A stretch of 64,000 nucleotides of DNA from positions 1,736,001 through 1,800,000 of the forward strand of contig NZ_CP013443.1 in assembly GCF_001718835.1 (NCBI RefSeq), written 5' to 3'. The notes beneath the pieces are model-generated. The model was not told the origin of the DNA and searched no databases. It saw only the letters and a program-made list of their open reading frames with translations. The stretch is from Burkholderia cepacia. GTDB lineage: Bacteria > Pseudomonadota > Gammaproteobacteria > Burkholderiales > Burkholderiaceae. Position numbers and translations under genes: made by a program. Shown here piece by piece: positions 46,760-56,484 of this stretch. Positions within the stretch are counted from its first letter, which is position 1. Each line of letters opens with the position of its first letter.

Positions 46760-49700
46760 ATGACGAAGGTTCAACCCGACTGGCTCGCGCTCGCGACGCG
46801 TTTCGCGCAACTGCCCGACGCGCAGCGCGCGGTGTTCATCGACAAGCTCGGCGCGGCCGGCATCGATTTTCGCGTGCTGCCGATCCCGCCGCGCACGCCG
46901 CGCAGCGACCGCGTGCCGGCGTCGTTCGCGCAGACGCGGCTGTGGCTGCATGCGCGGCTGATCGATGCGCCCGACGCGTACCACATCACCGAACGGCTGG
47001 CGCTGACGGGCCCGCTCGACGCGCACGCGTTGCGGCTTGCGTGCGATGCGCTGATCGCGCGCCACGAGGCGCTGCGCACGACCTTCGACGAAGCGCAGGA
47101 CGGCGTCGCGCAAACGATCCACGCGCCGATGCGCTGCCCGTGGCGCGAAACGGACCTGTCGTCGCTCGCCGAGCCGCAGCGCGACGAGCGCGCCGACGAA
47201 GTCGCGGCGGCGGACGAGGCGCAAGCGTTCGACCTGGGCGTCGCGCCGCTGGTGCGCGCGCATCTGATCCGGCTCGACGCGACGCATCACTGGCTCGCGC
47301 TGACCGTGCACCACATCGTGTCGGACGGCTGGTCGTCGGGCGTGATGCTCGAGGAACTCGCGGCGTTCTATCGCACGTATGCGTCCGACCTGCCGGTGGC
47401 GCTCGCGCCGCTGCCGATCCAGTACGCCGACTACGCGCTGTGGCAGCGCCGCTGGCTCGACGCCGGCGAACGCGAACGCCAGCTCGCGTTCTGGCGCGAA
47501 CGGCTCGATCCGCAACGCGGCGTGCTGACGCTGCCGGGCGCGGCCGCGCGACCCGCGCGCCGCAGTGCGCGCGGCGCCCGTCACGTGTTTTCGCTCGACG
47601 CGCCGCTCGCCGCGCGGCTGCGCGCGTTCGCCGCGGCCGCCGGCGCCACGCCGTTCGCGGTGCTGCTCGCCGGGCTCGATGCGCTGCTCGCGCGCGCGAC
47701 GGGCGATGCGCGGATCTGCGTCGGCGTGCCGGCCGCGAACCGCGAACGCGCGGAAGTCGCCGGCCTGATCGGCTTCTTCGTCAACACGCTGGCGATCGAC
47801 GTCGACGTGCCCGCGCACGGCGATTTCTCGTCGCTGGTCGCGCGCACGCAGCGTGCGCTCGTCGACGCGCAGATGCATCAGGACGTGCCGTTCGAGCAGG
47901 TGGTCGACGCGCTCGGCGTGCCGCGCAGCGCGAGCCACCATCCGCTGTTCCAGGTGATGGCCGCATACGGCGAGCGTCGCGCGTTGCCGGCGCTCGGCGC
48001 ACCCGGCAACGCGGTGGAAGCGGCCGTGCTGCCGTCCGGTACGCCTTCCGCGAAATTCGACCTGACGCTGTCGGTCGAAGCGACGCCGGACGGCACGTTC
48101 GACGCCGCGTTCATCTACGCGCTCGACCTGTTCGACGCCGACGCGATCGCGCGGCTCGCGCAGCGCTTCGTCACGCTGCTCGCCGATGCGCTCGCGCGCC
48201 CCGACATGCCGGTCGGCGATCTCGACTGGCTGCCCGCCGCCGAGCGCGCGCAGCTGTTCGCGTGGAATGCGTCGCCGGCTGCCTGCGACGACGCGCCGTT
48301 CATCCCCGTGCACGCGCGTATCGCCGCGCATGCACGGGCGCGGCCCGACGCGCGCGGCGTCGCCGATGTCGATCGCGCGTTCACGCGCGGCGAAGTCGAT
48401 GCGCGCGCGGCCCGCCTGGCGCGCCATCTGGTGGCGGCCGGCGTACGGCCGGAAATGCGCGTGGGCGTCGCGCTGCAGCGCTCGGTCGACCTGCTCGTCG
48501 CGCTGATCGCGGTACTGAAGTCGGGCGCCGCGTTCGTGCCGCTCGATCCGGCCCATCCGCGCGAACGGCTCGCGCAGATCGTCGGCGATGCGCGCATCGA
48601 ACACGTGCTGACCGACGCGCACAGCGCAGCCGCGCTCCCCGAATTGCCGTCGCTGCGCGTGTGGCGCGCGGATGCGAGCGACGCGCTCGACGACGTCGCG
48701 CACGTCGTGCTGCCGGACGTGCTGCCGGGGCATGCGGCTTACGCGATCTACACGTCGGGATCGACCGGCAAGCCGAAGGGCGTGATCGTCGACCATGCAT
48801 CGTTCGCGCTGCATTGCGCGGCGATCGCCGAGCGCTACGGCGCGGGCGAGCAGGACGTGTTCCTGCTGTTCCAGTCGGTCAACTTCGACGGCGCGCATGA
48901 AGGCTGGTTCTCGCAATACATGTCGGGCGCCGCCGTGTCGGTGACGGCCGACGTGCTGTGGCCGCCCGCGCAGACCTGCGCGATGATGGTCCGCGACGGC
49001 GTGACGATGACCTACGTGCCGCCCGGCTGCGCCGCGCAGCTCGCCGAATGGGCGCTCGCGCATGGCGCGCCGCCGACCCTGCGGTCGCTGACCGTCGGCG
49101 GCGAGGCGACGTCGCGCGAGGCGTTCGCGATGCTGCGCCGCGCGCTGCCGGACGTGCGCGTGGTCAACGGCTACGGGCCGACCGAGACGGTCGTCACGCC
49201 GACGCTGTGGATGTTCCGGCCCGGCGACGATCTCGCGAAGCTCGGCGACGCCGCGTACCTGCCGATCGGTACGCTGGTCGGCGCGCGCACCGCGCACGTG
49301 CTCGACGCGCGGCTGCATCCGCTGCCGGTCGGCGTGATCGGCGAACTGTATCTGGGCGGCGAGGGGATCGGCGTCGCGCGCGGTTATCTCGACCGCCCGG
49401 CGCTGACGGCCGAGCGTTTCGTGCCCGATCCGTACGGCGCGCCGGGCGCGCGGCTGTACCGCACGGGCGACCTCGTGCGGCGTCGCGCGGACGGCGTGTT
49501 CGACTTCATCGGCCGCGTCGACCACCAGGTGAAGCTGCGCGGGCTGCGCATCGAACTCGGCGAGATCGAGGCGCAGCTTGCCGCGCACGACGCGGTGCGT
49601 GAAGCATGTGCGGTCGTGCACGGGCAGGGCGCGCTCGCGCAGCTCGTCGCGTACGTCGAGCTGACCGCCGACGCGCGGGCGGCCGCGCAGCCGGTCGACG

Positions 49701-51724
49701 CCGCGACGCTCGACGCGCACCTGCGCCGCACGCTGCCCGATTACATGGTGCCCGCGCAGCTGATCGTGCTCGACGCGCTGCCGCGCAACGCGAACAGCAA
49801 GGTCGATCGCGCACGGCTGCCGGCGCCCGTGCGGGTCGAGCGCGCGTACGAAGCGCCGCTGGACGGCGACGAAGCCGCGCTCGCGGCGATCTGGTGCGAC
49901 GTGCTCGATCTCGAGCGCGTGGGCCGCGGCGATCACTTCTTCGATCTCGGCGGCCATTCGCTCGCCGCCGTGCGCGTCGCGACGCGCGTGGCCGAACGGC
50001 TCGACCGCGACGTGCCGGTGCGTGCGCTGTTCGAAGCGCCGGTGCTCGCGCAGTACGCGCGTCAGGTGGCCGGTGCGCCGCGCGCCGCGCACGACGGCGC
50101 ACGCGCGCCCGGCGCGGCGGCGCTGCGGCCCGACGCACACGGCGTGTGGCCGCTGTCGCCGGCACAGCTCGGCCTGTGGTTCCTGTGGCGCGCGCAGCCG
50201 GACAGCGCCGCGTACAACATCCCGGTCGCGCTGCGGGTGCGCGGCCCGCTCGACGTCGACGCGCTGCGTGCCGCGTTCGCGGACGTGGCGGCGGCCCATC
50301 CGGCGCTGCGCGCGCGGCTCGTGGCGCGTGACGGCGCGCTGCCGGGCCAGCGGATCGACGCGCCGGCGCCGGTCGCGCTGCCGGTTGTCGACCTGTCGGC
50401 TTCGCCCGACGTGCTTGCCCGCGCGGCGGCGCTGACCGACGAGGATGCGCTCGCGCCGTTCGACCTCGCGGCCGATGCGCCGCTGTGGCGCGCGCGGGTG
50501 CTGCGGCTCGGCGCGGACGATCATGTGCTGTCGCTGGCGATTCATCACATCGTGTCGGATGGCGAATCGATCGAGCTGTGGCTCGATGCGATCCGGTGGC
50601 ATTACGTTGCGCGGGTGCAGGGCGTCAACTTGCCGGTGGTCGCCGGCGCGCCGCTCGTGCTGCCGGCGCCGGGCGCGCCCGCGCGGGTCGCTTACTGGCG
50701 CGATGCGCTGGCCGACCTGCCGCGGCGCGTGCTGCCCGAGCGCGCCGACGCACCTTCGATTCCGCAATGGCGTGCGACGCGCACCGCGTTCGCGTTCGAT
50801 GCGACGCTGATCCGCGCCGCACGCGATACGGCGTCGGCTGCGCACGCGACGCTGCCGATGCTGCTGCACGCGGCGCTCAACACCGCGTTGTTCCGCGCGA
50901 CGGGTGCGGCCGACCAGCCGGTCGGCGTGCTCGCGTCGACGCGCGAGCTGACCGGCAACGCGGCCTGCGAGGCGCTCGGCCTCTTCATCAATTCGGTCGT
51001 CGTGCGTACGCGGATCGACCCGGCCGCGCGTCGCGCGGACGTGCTGGCACACGTGCGCGACGCGGCACTCGCGGCCTATGCGCACGCCGACGTGCCGTTC
51101 GCGGACGTCGTCGCGGCGCTGCGCGCGCCGCGTGCCGCGCAGGCCAATCCGCTGTTCCAGGTGATGTTCAACTACCTGCGCCCGACCGGTGCCGCCACGC
51201 GCGACTGGGCCGGCCTGTCGCTGACCGGGTTCGACGGGGTGCGCCATCGCGTCGTGTTCACGCTGGAACTGGACGTCGTCGAGCATCCGGACGGGCGGGT
51301 GAGCGCCGCGTTCTCGTATGCGGACGAACTGCTCGACCGCGGCTTCGTCGATGTGCTCGTCGATGTCTACCACGACGAAGTCGCGCGCTTCGCCGTGGCC
51401 GGCGGAATGGTGCTCGGCGGCCCCGACGCGCCGTCCGTCATCGAAGCGGCCCACGCGCCGGTCCAGGTTTGCGCTTCTCGAACGGCCGCCACGCTCGCGG
51501 CGCTGTGGTCCGACACGTTCGCATCGGCCGCACCGGCGGCGGACGTGGACCTGTTCGAAGCGGGCGCGACGTCGTTCGACGTCGTGCGCTTCGTCGACGC
51601 GGCCAGCCGGGCCGGTCACGCGCTGACGGTCGCCGACCTGTTCGCGTCGCCGACGTTCGCGGCACTCGGCGCGCGGCTCGACGCACCGGCGGACGCGGGC
51701 ACGGAGGTGCGCCATGCTGGCTGA
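46760..51724 (+). CDS. orbJ: Ornibactin non-ribosomal peptide synthetase OrbJ (final module)
   Basis: A 1654-residue synthetase read as C-A-T-C-T. The first C has HHIVSDGWSSG near residue 186. The A core YTSGSTGKPK is near 664, with specificity residues read as DGEYTGGVTK, close to published hydroxyornithine codes and similar in context (SVNFDxAHE) to OrbI A1. T Ser is near 1067. The second C has HHIVSDGES near 1262. The last about 80 residues look like another carrier domain with Ser near 1605 in LFEAGATSFD. It adds the formyl-hydroxyornithine; the terminal C is the likely site of release onto putrescine. No thioesterase is present. It starts nine bases after orbI and overlaps orbK by 11. 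Confidence 0.94.
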   Translation: MTKVQPDWLALATRFAQLPDAQRAVFIDKLGAAGIDFRVLPIPPRTPRSDRVPASFAQTRLWLHARLIDAPDAYHITERLALTGPLDAHALRLACDALIARHEALRTTFDEAQDGVAQTIHAPMRCPWRETDLSSLAEPQRDERADEVAAADEAQAFDLGVAPLVRAHLIRLDATHHWLALTVHHIVSDGWSSGVMLEELAAFYRTYASDLPVALAPLPIQYADYALWQRRWLDAGERERQLAFWRERLDPQRGVLTLPGAAARPARRSARGARHVFSLDAPLAARLRAFAAAAGATPFAVLLAGLDALLARATGDARICVGVPAANRERAEVAGLIGFFVNTLAIDVDVPAHGDFSSLVARTQRALVDAQMHQDVPFEQVVDALGVPRSASHHPLFQVMAAYGERRALPALGAPGNAVEAAVLPSGTPSAKFDLTLSVEATPDGTFDAAFIYALDLFDADAIARLAQRFVTLLADALARPDMPVGDLDWLPAAERAQLFAWNASPAACDDAPFIPVHARIAAHARARPDARGVADVDRAFTRGEVDARAARLARHLVAAGVRPEMRVGVALQRSVDLLVALIAVLKSGAAFVPLDPAHPRERLAQIVGDARIEHVLTDAHSAAALPELPSLRVWRADASDALDDVAHVVLPDVLPGHAAYAIYTSGSTGKPKGVIVDHASFALHCAAIAERYGAGEQDVFLLFQSVNFDGAHEGWFSQYMSGAAVSVTADVLWPPAQTCAMMVRDGVTMTYVPPGCAAQLAEWALAHGAPPTLRSLTVGGEATSREAFAMLRRALPDVRVVNGYGPTETVVTPTLWMFRPGDDLAKLGDAAYLPIGTLVGARTAHVLDARLHPLPVGVIGELYLGGEGIGVARGYLDRPALTAERFVPDPYGAPGARLYRTGDLVRRRADGVFDFIGRVDHQVKLRGLRIELGEIEAQLAAHDAVREACAVVHGQGALAQLVAYVELTADARAAAQPVDAATLDAHLRRTLPDYMVPAQLIVLDALPRNANSKVDRARLPAPVRVERAYEAPLDGDEAALAAIWCDVLDLERVGRGDHFFDLGGHSLAAVRVATRVAERLDRDVPVRALFEAPVLAQYARQVAGAPRAAHDGARAPGAAALRPDAHGVWPLSPAQLGLWFLWRAQPDSAAYNIPVALRVRGPLDVDALRAAFADVAAAHPALRARLVARDGALPGQRIDAPAPVALPVVDLSASPDVLARAAALTDEDALAPFDLAADAPLWRARVLRLGADDHVLSLAIHHIVSDGESIELWLDAIRWHYVARVQGVNLPVVAGAPLVLPAPGAPARVAYWRDALADLPRRVLPERADAPSIPQWRATRTAFAFDATLIRAARDTASAAHATLPMLLHAALNTALFRATGAADQPVGVLASTRELTGNAACEALGLFINSVVVRTRIDPAARRADVLAHVRDAALAAYAHADVPFADVVAALRAPRAAQANPLFQVMFNYLRPTGAATRDWAGLSLTGFDGVRHRVVFTLELDVVEHPDGRVSAAFSYADELLDRGFVDVLVDVYHDEVARFAVAGGMVLGGPDAPSVIEAAHAPVQVCASRTAATLAALWSDTFASAAPAADVDLFEAGATSFDVVRFVDAASRAGHALTVADLFASPTFAALGARLDAPADAGTEVRHAG

Positions 51725-52730
51725 AGTGCGACCGGACGGGCTGACCCCGATCGACACGTTCCGTCTCGCGCTGGCGAACGACCTGGTCGCCGTGCGGGAC
51801 GGCGCGGAGATCCGCGTCGCGCAGGGCGACGGCATCGGCGCGCAGTTGTTGCGCGCGCAACTCGGCGACGACGGCGCACTGCGCCTCGTCGCATACAACC
51901 ATCGCGCGTCGCCGGCCGACCAGCGGCGCGCGCTGCTGGCCGCGCTCGCGGCCGCCTTCGCCGGCGGCGACGCGCACGCGACGGTGCGGCTCGATCCGGC
52001 CGCGTGGCCGGCAGTCGCGCTCGATGCGCTGCGCGCGAGCGGCGTGCTCGCCGATGCCGGCCGCTGCATGCGCGAAGGCTGGGCACAGCAGGCCGACCTG
52101 TGGCTCGCCGACGCACGGCCGCCGTGCGCGACGCTCTACACGCTGACACACGGGCGGCGGCATCCGCGCCGGCCGCCGGCGCCGCGCGGCGACGTCTATG
52201 CACGCGACCTGCCGGCGCTCGGCGTGCGCTTCACGCTGCGCGGCTGGCAGCCGGCCGAGGATGCCCAGCGCGTCGCGCGCTGGTTCGACGAGCCGCGCGT
52301 GCGCGACGGCTGGCCCGGCGAGCCGGCGGGCACGACGCCCGCCGCCGATCCGCACGTCACGCCGCTCGTCGGCTGCTTCGACGGCGAACCGTTCGCGTAT
52401 TTCGAAGCGTTCTGGCTGAAGGAAGACGCGCTCGCGCCGCACGTCGCGGCGCGCGACTACGACCGCGGACTGCGGATGCTGGTCGGCGAATCGCGCTGGC
52501 GCGGCCCGCATTGCGTGGCGGGCTGGCTGCCGTCCGTCGTTCATTACCTGTTTCTCGACGACCCGCGTACCGAAGCGGTCGGCTGTGCCGTTCCGGCCGG
52601 CCATGCGCGCGTCGTCGACCACCTCGCGCGGCATGGCTTCTCGCGGCAGCGCTGTCTCGCGCTGGCCGACGCGCAGCCGCTGTGGATGCGCACGCTGCGC
52701 GAGACGTTCTTCTCCGGCCGTCACGTCTGA
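51714..52730 (+). CDS. orbK: Ornibactin acyltransferase-like protein OrbK (IucB family)
   Basis: A 338-residue GNAT-fold acyltransferase of the IucB/siderophore type. The C-terminal catalytic half (about residues 160-338) has WFDEPRVRDGW, PLVGCFDGEPFAYFEAFW, and RDYDRGLRMLVGESRWRG, the family pattern for hydroxylysine or hydroxyornithine N-acylation. The N-terminal half is divergent. Ornibactin carries a 3-hydroxyacyl group on the N-terminal hydroxyornithine, so OrbK or its paralogue OrbL should attach it. The ATG overlaps the orbJ stop by 11 bases. Confidence 0.88.
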   Translation: MLAEVRPDGLTPIDTFRLALANDLVAVRDGAEIRVAQGDGIGAQLLRAQLGDDGALRLVAYNHRASPADQRRALLAALAAAFAGGDAHATVRLDPAAWPAVALDALRASGVLADAGRCMREGWAQQADLWLADARPPCATLYTLTHGRRHPRRPPAPRGDVYARDLPALGVRFTLRGWQPAEDAQRVARWFDEPRVRDGWPGEPAGTTPAADPHVTPLVGCFDGEPFAYFEAFWLKEDALAPHVAARDYDRGLRMLVGESRWRGPHCVAGWLPSVVHYLFLDDPRTEAVGCAVPAGHARVVDHLARHGFSRQRCLALADAQPLWMRTLRETFFSGRHV

Positions 52731-52762
52731 CGCGCCGGATTCACCGACAAGGGAGCTGAGAC

Positions 52763-54130
52763 ATGCAGAGAGAAACCGTATTCGACCTGATCGGCGTCGG
52801 CTTCGGGCCGTCGAATCTGGCGCTGGCCGTGCGCCTCGCGGAGCGCGGCGGCGCGCGTACGCTCACCCATTGCTTCGTCGAGCGCCAGCCTGAATTCGGC
52901 TGGCATCGCGGGATGCTGCTCGACGACTGCCGGATGCAGATCTCGTTTCTGAAGGATCTCGTCACGATGCGCGATCCGAAAAGCCGCTACACGTTCATCA
53001 ACTACCTGTTCGAACGCGGCCGGCTGAACGAATTCGTCAACCTGAAGAACTTCTATCCGACCCGCGTCGAATTCCACGACTACCTGAGCTGGGTGGCCGA
53101 CGCGTTCGACGATCGCGTCCATTACAGCGAGACCGTGCTGGGCATCGAGCCCGTGCGCGGCGACGGCGCGCGGATCGACGCGCTGCGCGTGCTGTCGCGC
53201 GACGCCGCCGGCCACGAGCGCCAGCGCGTCACGCGCGCGCTGTCGGTCGGCGTCGGCGGTACGCCGGCGATCCCGGACGCGTTCGCCGCGCTCGGCCGCG
53301 ACCGCGTGATCCACTCGTCGTCCTACCTGACCGACATCGACCGGCTCGCGGACGCGGGCGCCGGCGAGCGCCGCCGCGTCGCGGTGATCGGCGCGGGGCA
53401 GAGCGCGGCCGAGGTGTTCATCGATCTCGCGCGCCGCTTCCCGCATGTCGACGCGAGCCTCGTGATGCGCGCGGGCGCGCTGAAGCCGGCCGACGACAGC
53501 CCGTTCGTCAACGAGATCTTCAGCCCCGAATTCACCGACGTCGTCTATGCGCAGCCGCACGACGCGCGCCGCGCGCTGCTCGAGCGCTATCGCGACACGA
53601 ACTACGCGGTGGTCGACCGGCCGCTGATCGAACAGATCTACGAAATGCTGTACCTGCAGCGCATCGACGGCACGCCGCGTCATGCGCTGCTCGCGAACAG
53701 CGCGATCGAGGCCGCCGCGCGCACCGCGACCGGCCAGATCGAGCTGACGCTGCGCGACCGGATGAGCGGCGCGACGCGCGTCGAGCGCTTCGACGCGCTC
53801 GTGCTCGCGACCGGCTACCGCCGCGACACGCATTCGGCGCTGCTCGAAGGGCTCGCGCCGCATCTGGGCGATGCGCTCGCGCGTGGCGACGTGACGCGCG
53901 ACTACCTGCTCGCGACGCCCGGGCACTTCGCGCCGCGCATCTACCTGCAAGGCTGCTGCGAGGACAGCCACGGTTTGTCCGACACGCTGCTGTCGGTGCT
54001 GGCGCGTCGCGCGGACGAAATCTGCGCGTCGCTCGAAGGCGGGCGCGCGCAGCCGGACGACGACGTCCGGCCGCCACAGACAAGACAGGAAAACGGGGTG
54101 AGCGCGGGCCGGCTGGCCGTAGCGCTTTGA
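52763..54130 (+). CDS. pvdA: L-ornithine N5-monooxygenase PvdA
   Basis: A 455-residue FAD/NADPH-dependent hydroxylase. The FAD motif GVGFGPSNLALAV is at residues 8-20, the NADPH motif GAGQSAAEVF near 210, and the ATGYR signature near 350. It makes N5-hydroxyornithine, the substrate for both Orn positions of ornibactin (formylated by PvdF, acylated by OrbK or OrbL). Its length and motifs are those of PvdA. GGGAGC upstream is the ribosome site. A GC hairpin separates it from orbA. Confidence 0.95.
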   Translation: MQRETVFDLIGVGFGPSNLALAVRLAERGGARTLTHCFVERQPEFGWHRGMLLDDCRMQISFLKDLVTMRDPKSRYTFINYLFERGRLNEFVNLKNFYPTRVEFHDYLSWVADAFDDRVHYSETVLGIEPVRGDGARIDALRVLSRDAAGHERQRVTRALSVGVGGTPAIPDAFAALGRDRVIHSSSYLTDIDRLADAGAGERRRVAVIGAGQSAAEVFIDLARRFPHVDASLVMRAGALKPADDSPFVNEIFSPEFTDVVYAQPHDARRALLERYRDTNYAVVDRPLIEQIYEMLYLQRIDGTPRHALLANSAIEAAARTATGQIELTLRDRMSGATRVERFDALVLATGYRRDTHSALLEGLAPHLGDALARGDVTRDYLLATPGHFAPRIYLQGCCEDSHGLSDTLLSVLARRADEICASLEGGRAQPDDDVRPPQTRQENGVSAGRLAVAL

Positions 54131-54138
54131 CAAAAAGG

Positions 54139-54156
54139 GCGGCCGGGAGGCCGCCA
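54139..54156 (+). other. Hairpin between pvdA and orbA
   Basis: GGCGGCC, GGGA loop, GGCCGCC forms a perfect 7-base-pair stem starting nine bases after the pvdA stop and ending 20 bases before the orbA ATG. There is no T tract. It could attenuate, mark an RNA-processing site, or influence receptor translation. Confidence 0.5.
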
Positions 54157-54176
54157 AACAAGTGGAGCAGAGAAAG

Positions 54177-56399
54177 ATGGAGTGGGCAACAGGGACACGT
54201 CGAGGCACACATCGGCGTGCGATCGCAGCCGCGGCAAGCGTGGCGTTTTATGCGGCGGCAGGCCAGGCGATGGCCCAGGCGGCGCCGAACCCTGCGGTGA
54301 AGGCGGACCCCGCCGCGCAGGCGAACGGCGCGGCGCCGGGCACGCTGCCGACGATCAACGTCAACGCGGCCTCGGCAGGGGACGGCACGGTCGGGCTCGT
54401 CGCGAAGCGCAGCCGGACCGGCACGAAGACCGATACACCGATCAACGAGATCCCGCAGACGATCAACGTCGTCACCGCGCAGCAGATCGAGATGACCGGC
54501 GCGACCGACGTGAACCAGGCGCTGCGCTACGTGCCGGGCTTCTCGTCGTACGGATCGGACAACCGTTCCGACTGGTACGCGGCGCTGCGCGGCTTCACGC
54601 CGACCGCATACGTGAACGGGCTGCAGGTGCCGAACACGATCAACCTCGCGAGCTGGCGCGTCGATCCGTACATGATCGACAGCATCACCGTGCTGCGCGG
54701 GCCGACCTCGGTGCTGTACGGCGCGGGCGACCCCGGTGCGATCGTCGACGTGCAGACCAAGCTCGCCGACGGCGAGCGCGTGCGTGAAGCCGGCGTGCAG
54801 ATCGGCAACTACGCGCGCAAGCAGTTCATGATCGACGTGGGCGACAAGCTCGACCCGGATGGCAAGTACGCGTACCGGTTCGTCGGCGTCGCGCGCGACG
54901 GCAATGCGCTGACCGGCCCGAACAACGACCAGCGCGTCGCGCTCGCGCCGTCGTTCCGCTGGCGCCCGAACGCGGATACGTCGCTGACGCTGTCCGCGAC
55001 GTACCTGCAGGACTGGGGCGACATTTCGTCGAACTTCCTGCCCGCGCAGGGCACGGTGCTGCCGAACCCGAACGGGCAACTGTCGAAGGACGTGTACGTG
55101 GGCGACCCGAACTTCAACTACTACCGCAAGAAGCAGTGGTCGCTCGGCTACCAGTTCGAGCGGAACCTGACTTCGGCGTGGACGTTCCGCCAGAACGTGC
55201 GCCTGATGCACCTGTCGCTCGACAACGGTTCGGTGTGGGGCAACGGCTTCGTCGACGGCAGCACGACCGATGTCAGGCGCTGGGCCGGCGTGTTCCAGAT
55301 GAACTACAGCCGCTTCGACATCGACAACAACGCGCAGGCCCGCTTCGCCACGGGGCCGCTCGAGCACACGCTGCTGCTCGGCTTCCAGTACAACCGGCAG
55401 ACCGCGACCGACAGCGAGTGGATCGCGGCGGCGCCGCCCGTGAATCTCTACAACACCGTGTCGCCGCCGGTGACGAACGCGGTGTTCGCGGATCCGAGCA
55501 CCACGGGCCGCACCAACACGTACACGGCGATGAACACGTTCGGCCTGTACGCGCAGGACCAGATCAAGTGGAACCGCTGGACGCTGACGCTCGGCGGCCG
55601 CGAGGACTGGGTCAACATGCGCCAGGACGACCGCGCCGGCGGCACGTCGACGAAGGCGGACGTCACGGCGTTCACCGGCCGCGTCGGCCTCACGTACCAG
55701 GGCGACTACGGGCTGTCGCCGTACATCAGCTACGCGACGTCGTTCAACCCGCTGATCGGCGTGAACCTGCTCGGCGGCGGCCTGCCGCAGCCGACGCGCG
55801 GCAAGCAGATCGAAGCCGGCCTGCGCTGGCAGCCGCCCGGCAAGAACCTGATGCTGAACGCGGCGATCTACCAGATCAACCAGACCAACGGCATCACGCC
55901 GACACCGACGAATCTCGACCCGACCGGCACGACGTCCGTGCAGACCGGCGAGGTGCGTTCGCGCGGGATCGAGCTGAGTGCGACCGGCAAGGTCACGCCG
56001 AACCTGTCGATGATCGCGTCGTACGTCTACCAGGACGTGAAGGTCATCAAGGCGAACGACGCGTCGCTGAACAACTGGCCGGTCGACATCCCGCGGCCGC
56101 GCCAGATGGCGTCGCTGTGGGCCGACTGGACGTGGCACACGGGGGCGCTCGCGCGGCTGGGCTTCGGCGGCGGCGTGCGCTACCAGAGCGCGTCGGCCGG
56201 CGCGCCCGACAACTCGCTGTCGGTCGCGAGCTACACGGTGTACGACGCGGCGATCCACTACGACGTGCGCAACTGGCGCTTCGCCGTGAACGCGACGAAC
56301 CTGGCCAACCGCCACTACATCAGCGGCTGCCAGTCGGTGAACGTCTGCGTGTTCGGCACCGACCGCACGGTGATCGCGACCGCGAAATACAACTGGTGA
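54177..56399 (+). CDS. orbA: Ferric ornibactin TonB-dependent receptor OrbA
   Basis: A 740-residue outer membrane receptor. The signal peptide covers about residues 1-38. The plug domain (about 60-200) has the FpvA-like opening TDTPINEIPQTINVVTAQQI and the segment VTVLRGPTSVLYGAGDPG. The C-terminal 22-strand barrel ends in an aromatic residue (AKYNW), as outer membrane proteins do. No N-terminal signalling domain is visible, consistent with the OrbS system lacking FecR-type transduction. ATG 54177 with GGAGCAGAG upstream was chosen over a GTG at 54162. It imports ferric ornibactin with TonB energy. Confidence 0.93.
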   Translation: MEWATGTRRGTHRRAIAAAASVAFYAAAGQAMAQAAPNPAVKADPAAQANGAAPGTLPTINVNAASAGDGTVGLVAKRSRTGTKTDTPINEIPQTINVVTAQQIEMTGATDVNQALRYVPGFSSYGSDNRSDWYAALRGFTPTAYVNGLQVPNTINLASWRVDPYMIDSITVLRGPTSVLYGAGDPGAIVDVQTKLADGERVREAGVQIGNYARKQFMIDVGDKLDPDGKYAYRFVGVARDGNALTGPNNDQRVALAPSFRWRPNADTSLTLSATYLQDWGDISSNFLPAQGTVLPNPNGQLSKDVYVGDPNFNYYRKKQWSLGYQFERNLTSAWTFRQNVRLMHLSLDNGSVWGNGFVDGSTTDVRRWAGVFQMNYSRFDIDNNAQARFATGPLEHTLLLGFQYNRQTATDSEWIAAAPPVNLYNTVSPPVTNAVFADPSTTGRTNTYTAMNTFGLYAQDQIKWNRWTLTLGGREDWVNMRQDDRAGGTSTKADVTAFTGRVGLTYQGDYGLSPYISYATSFNPLIGVNLLGGGLPQPTRGKQIEAGLRWQPPGKNLMLNAAIYQINQTNGITPTPTNLDPTGTTSVQTGEVRSRGIELSATGKVTPNLSMIASYVYQDVKVIKANDASLNNWPVDIPRPRQMASLWADWTWHTGALARLGFGGGVRYQSASAGAPDNSLSVASYTVYDAAIHYDVRNWRFAVNATNLANRHYISGCQSVNVCVFGTDRTVIATAKYNW

Positions 56400-56484
56400 C
56401 GATGCGCGCCGCGGCCCGCCGGCCGGCCTTCGCGGGCCGGTGCCTGCGCGTCGCGGCGGCGGCGTCCTTTTCCCATCACGACCC

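Noticed and set aside
37232..51724. Repeated YTSGSTG-encoding segments as DNA repeats or mobile elements
   Set aside because: They are homologous adenylation-domain cores of NRPS modules, not insertion sequences.
37232..52069. A 4945-codon open frame on the minus strand across orbI and orbJ
   Set aside because: It is a shadow of the NRPS genes: G+C-rich third codon positions suppress antisense stops. Its translation is Arg/His/Ala-rich with no domains, while the plus strand has every NRPS motif.
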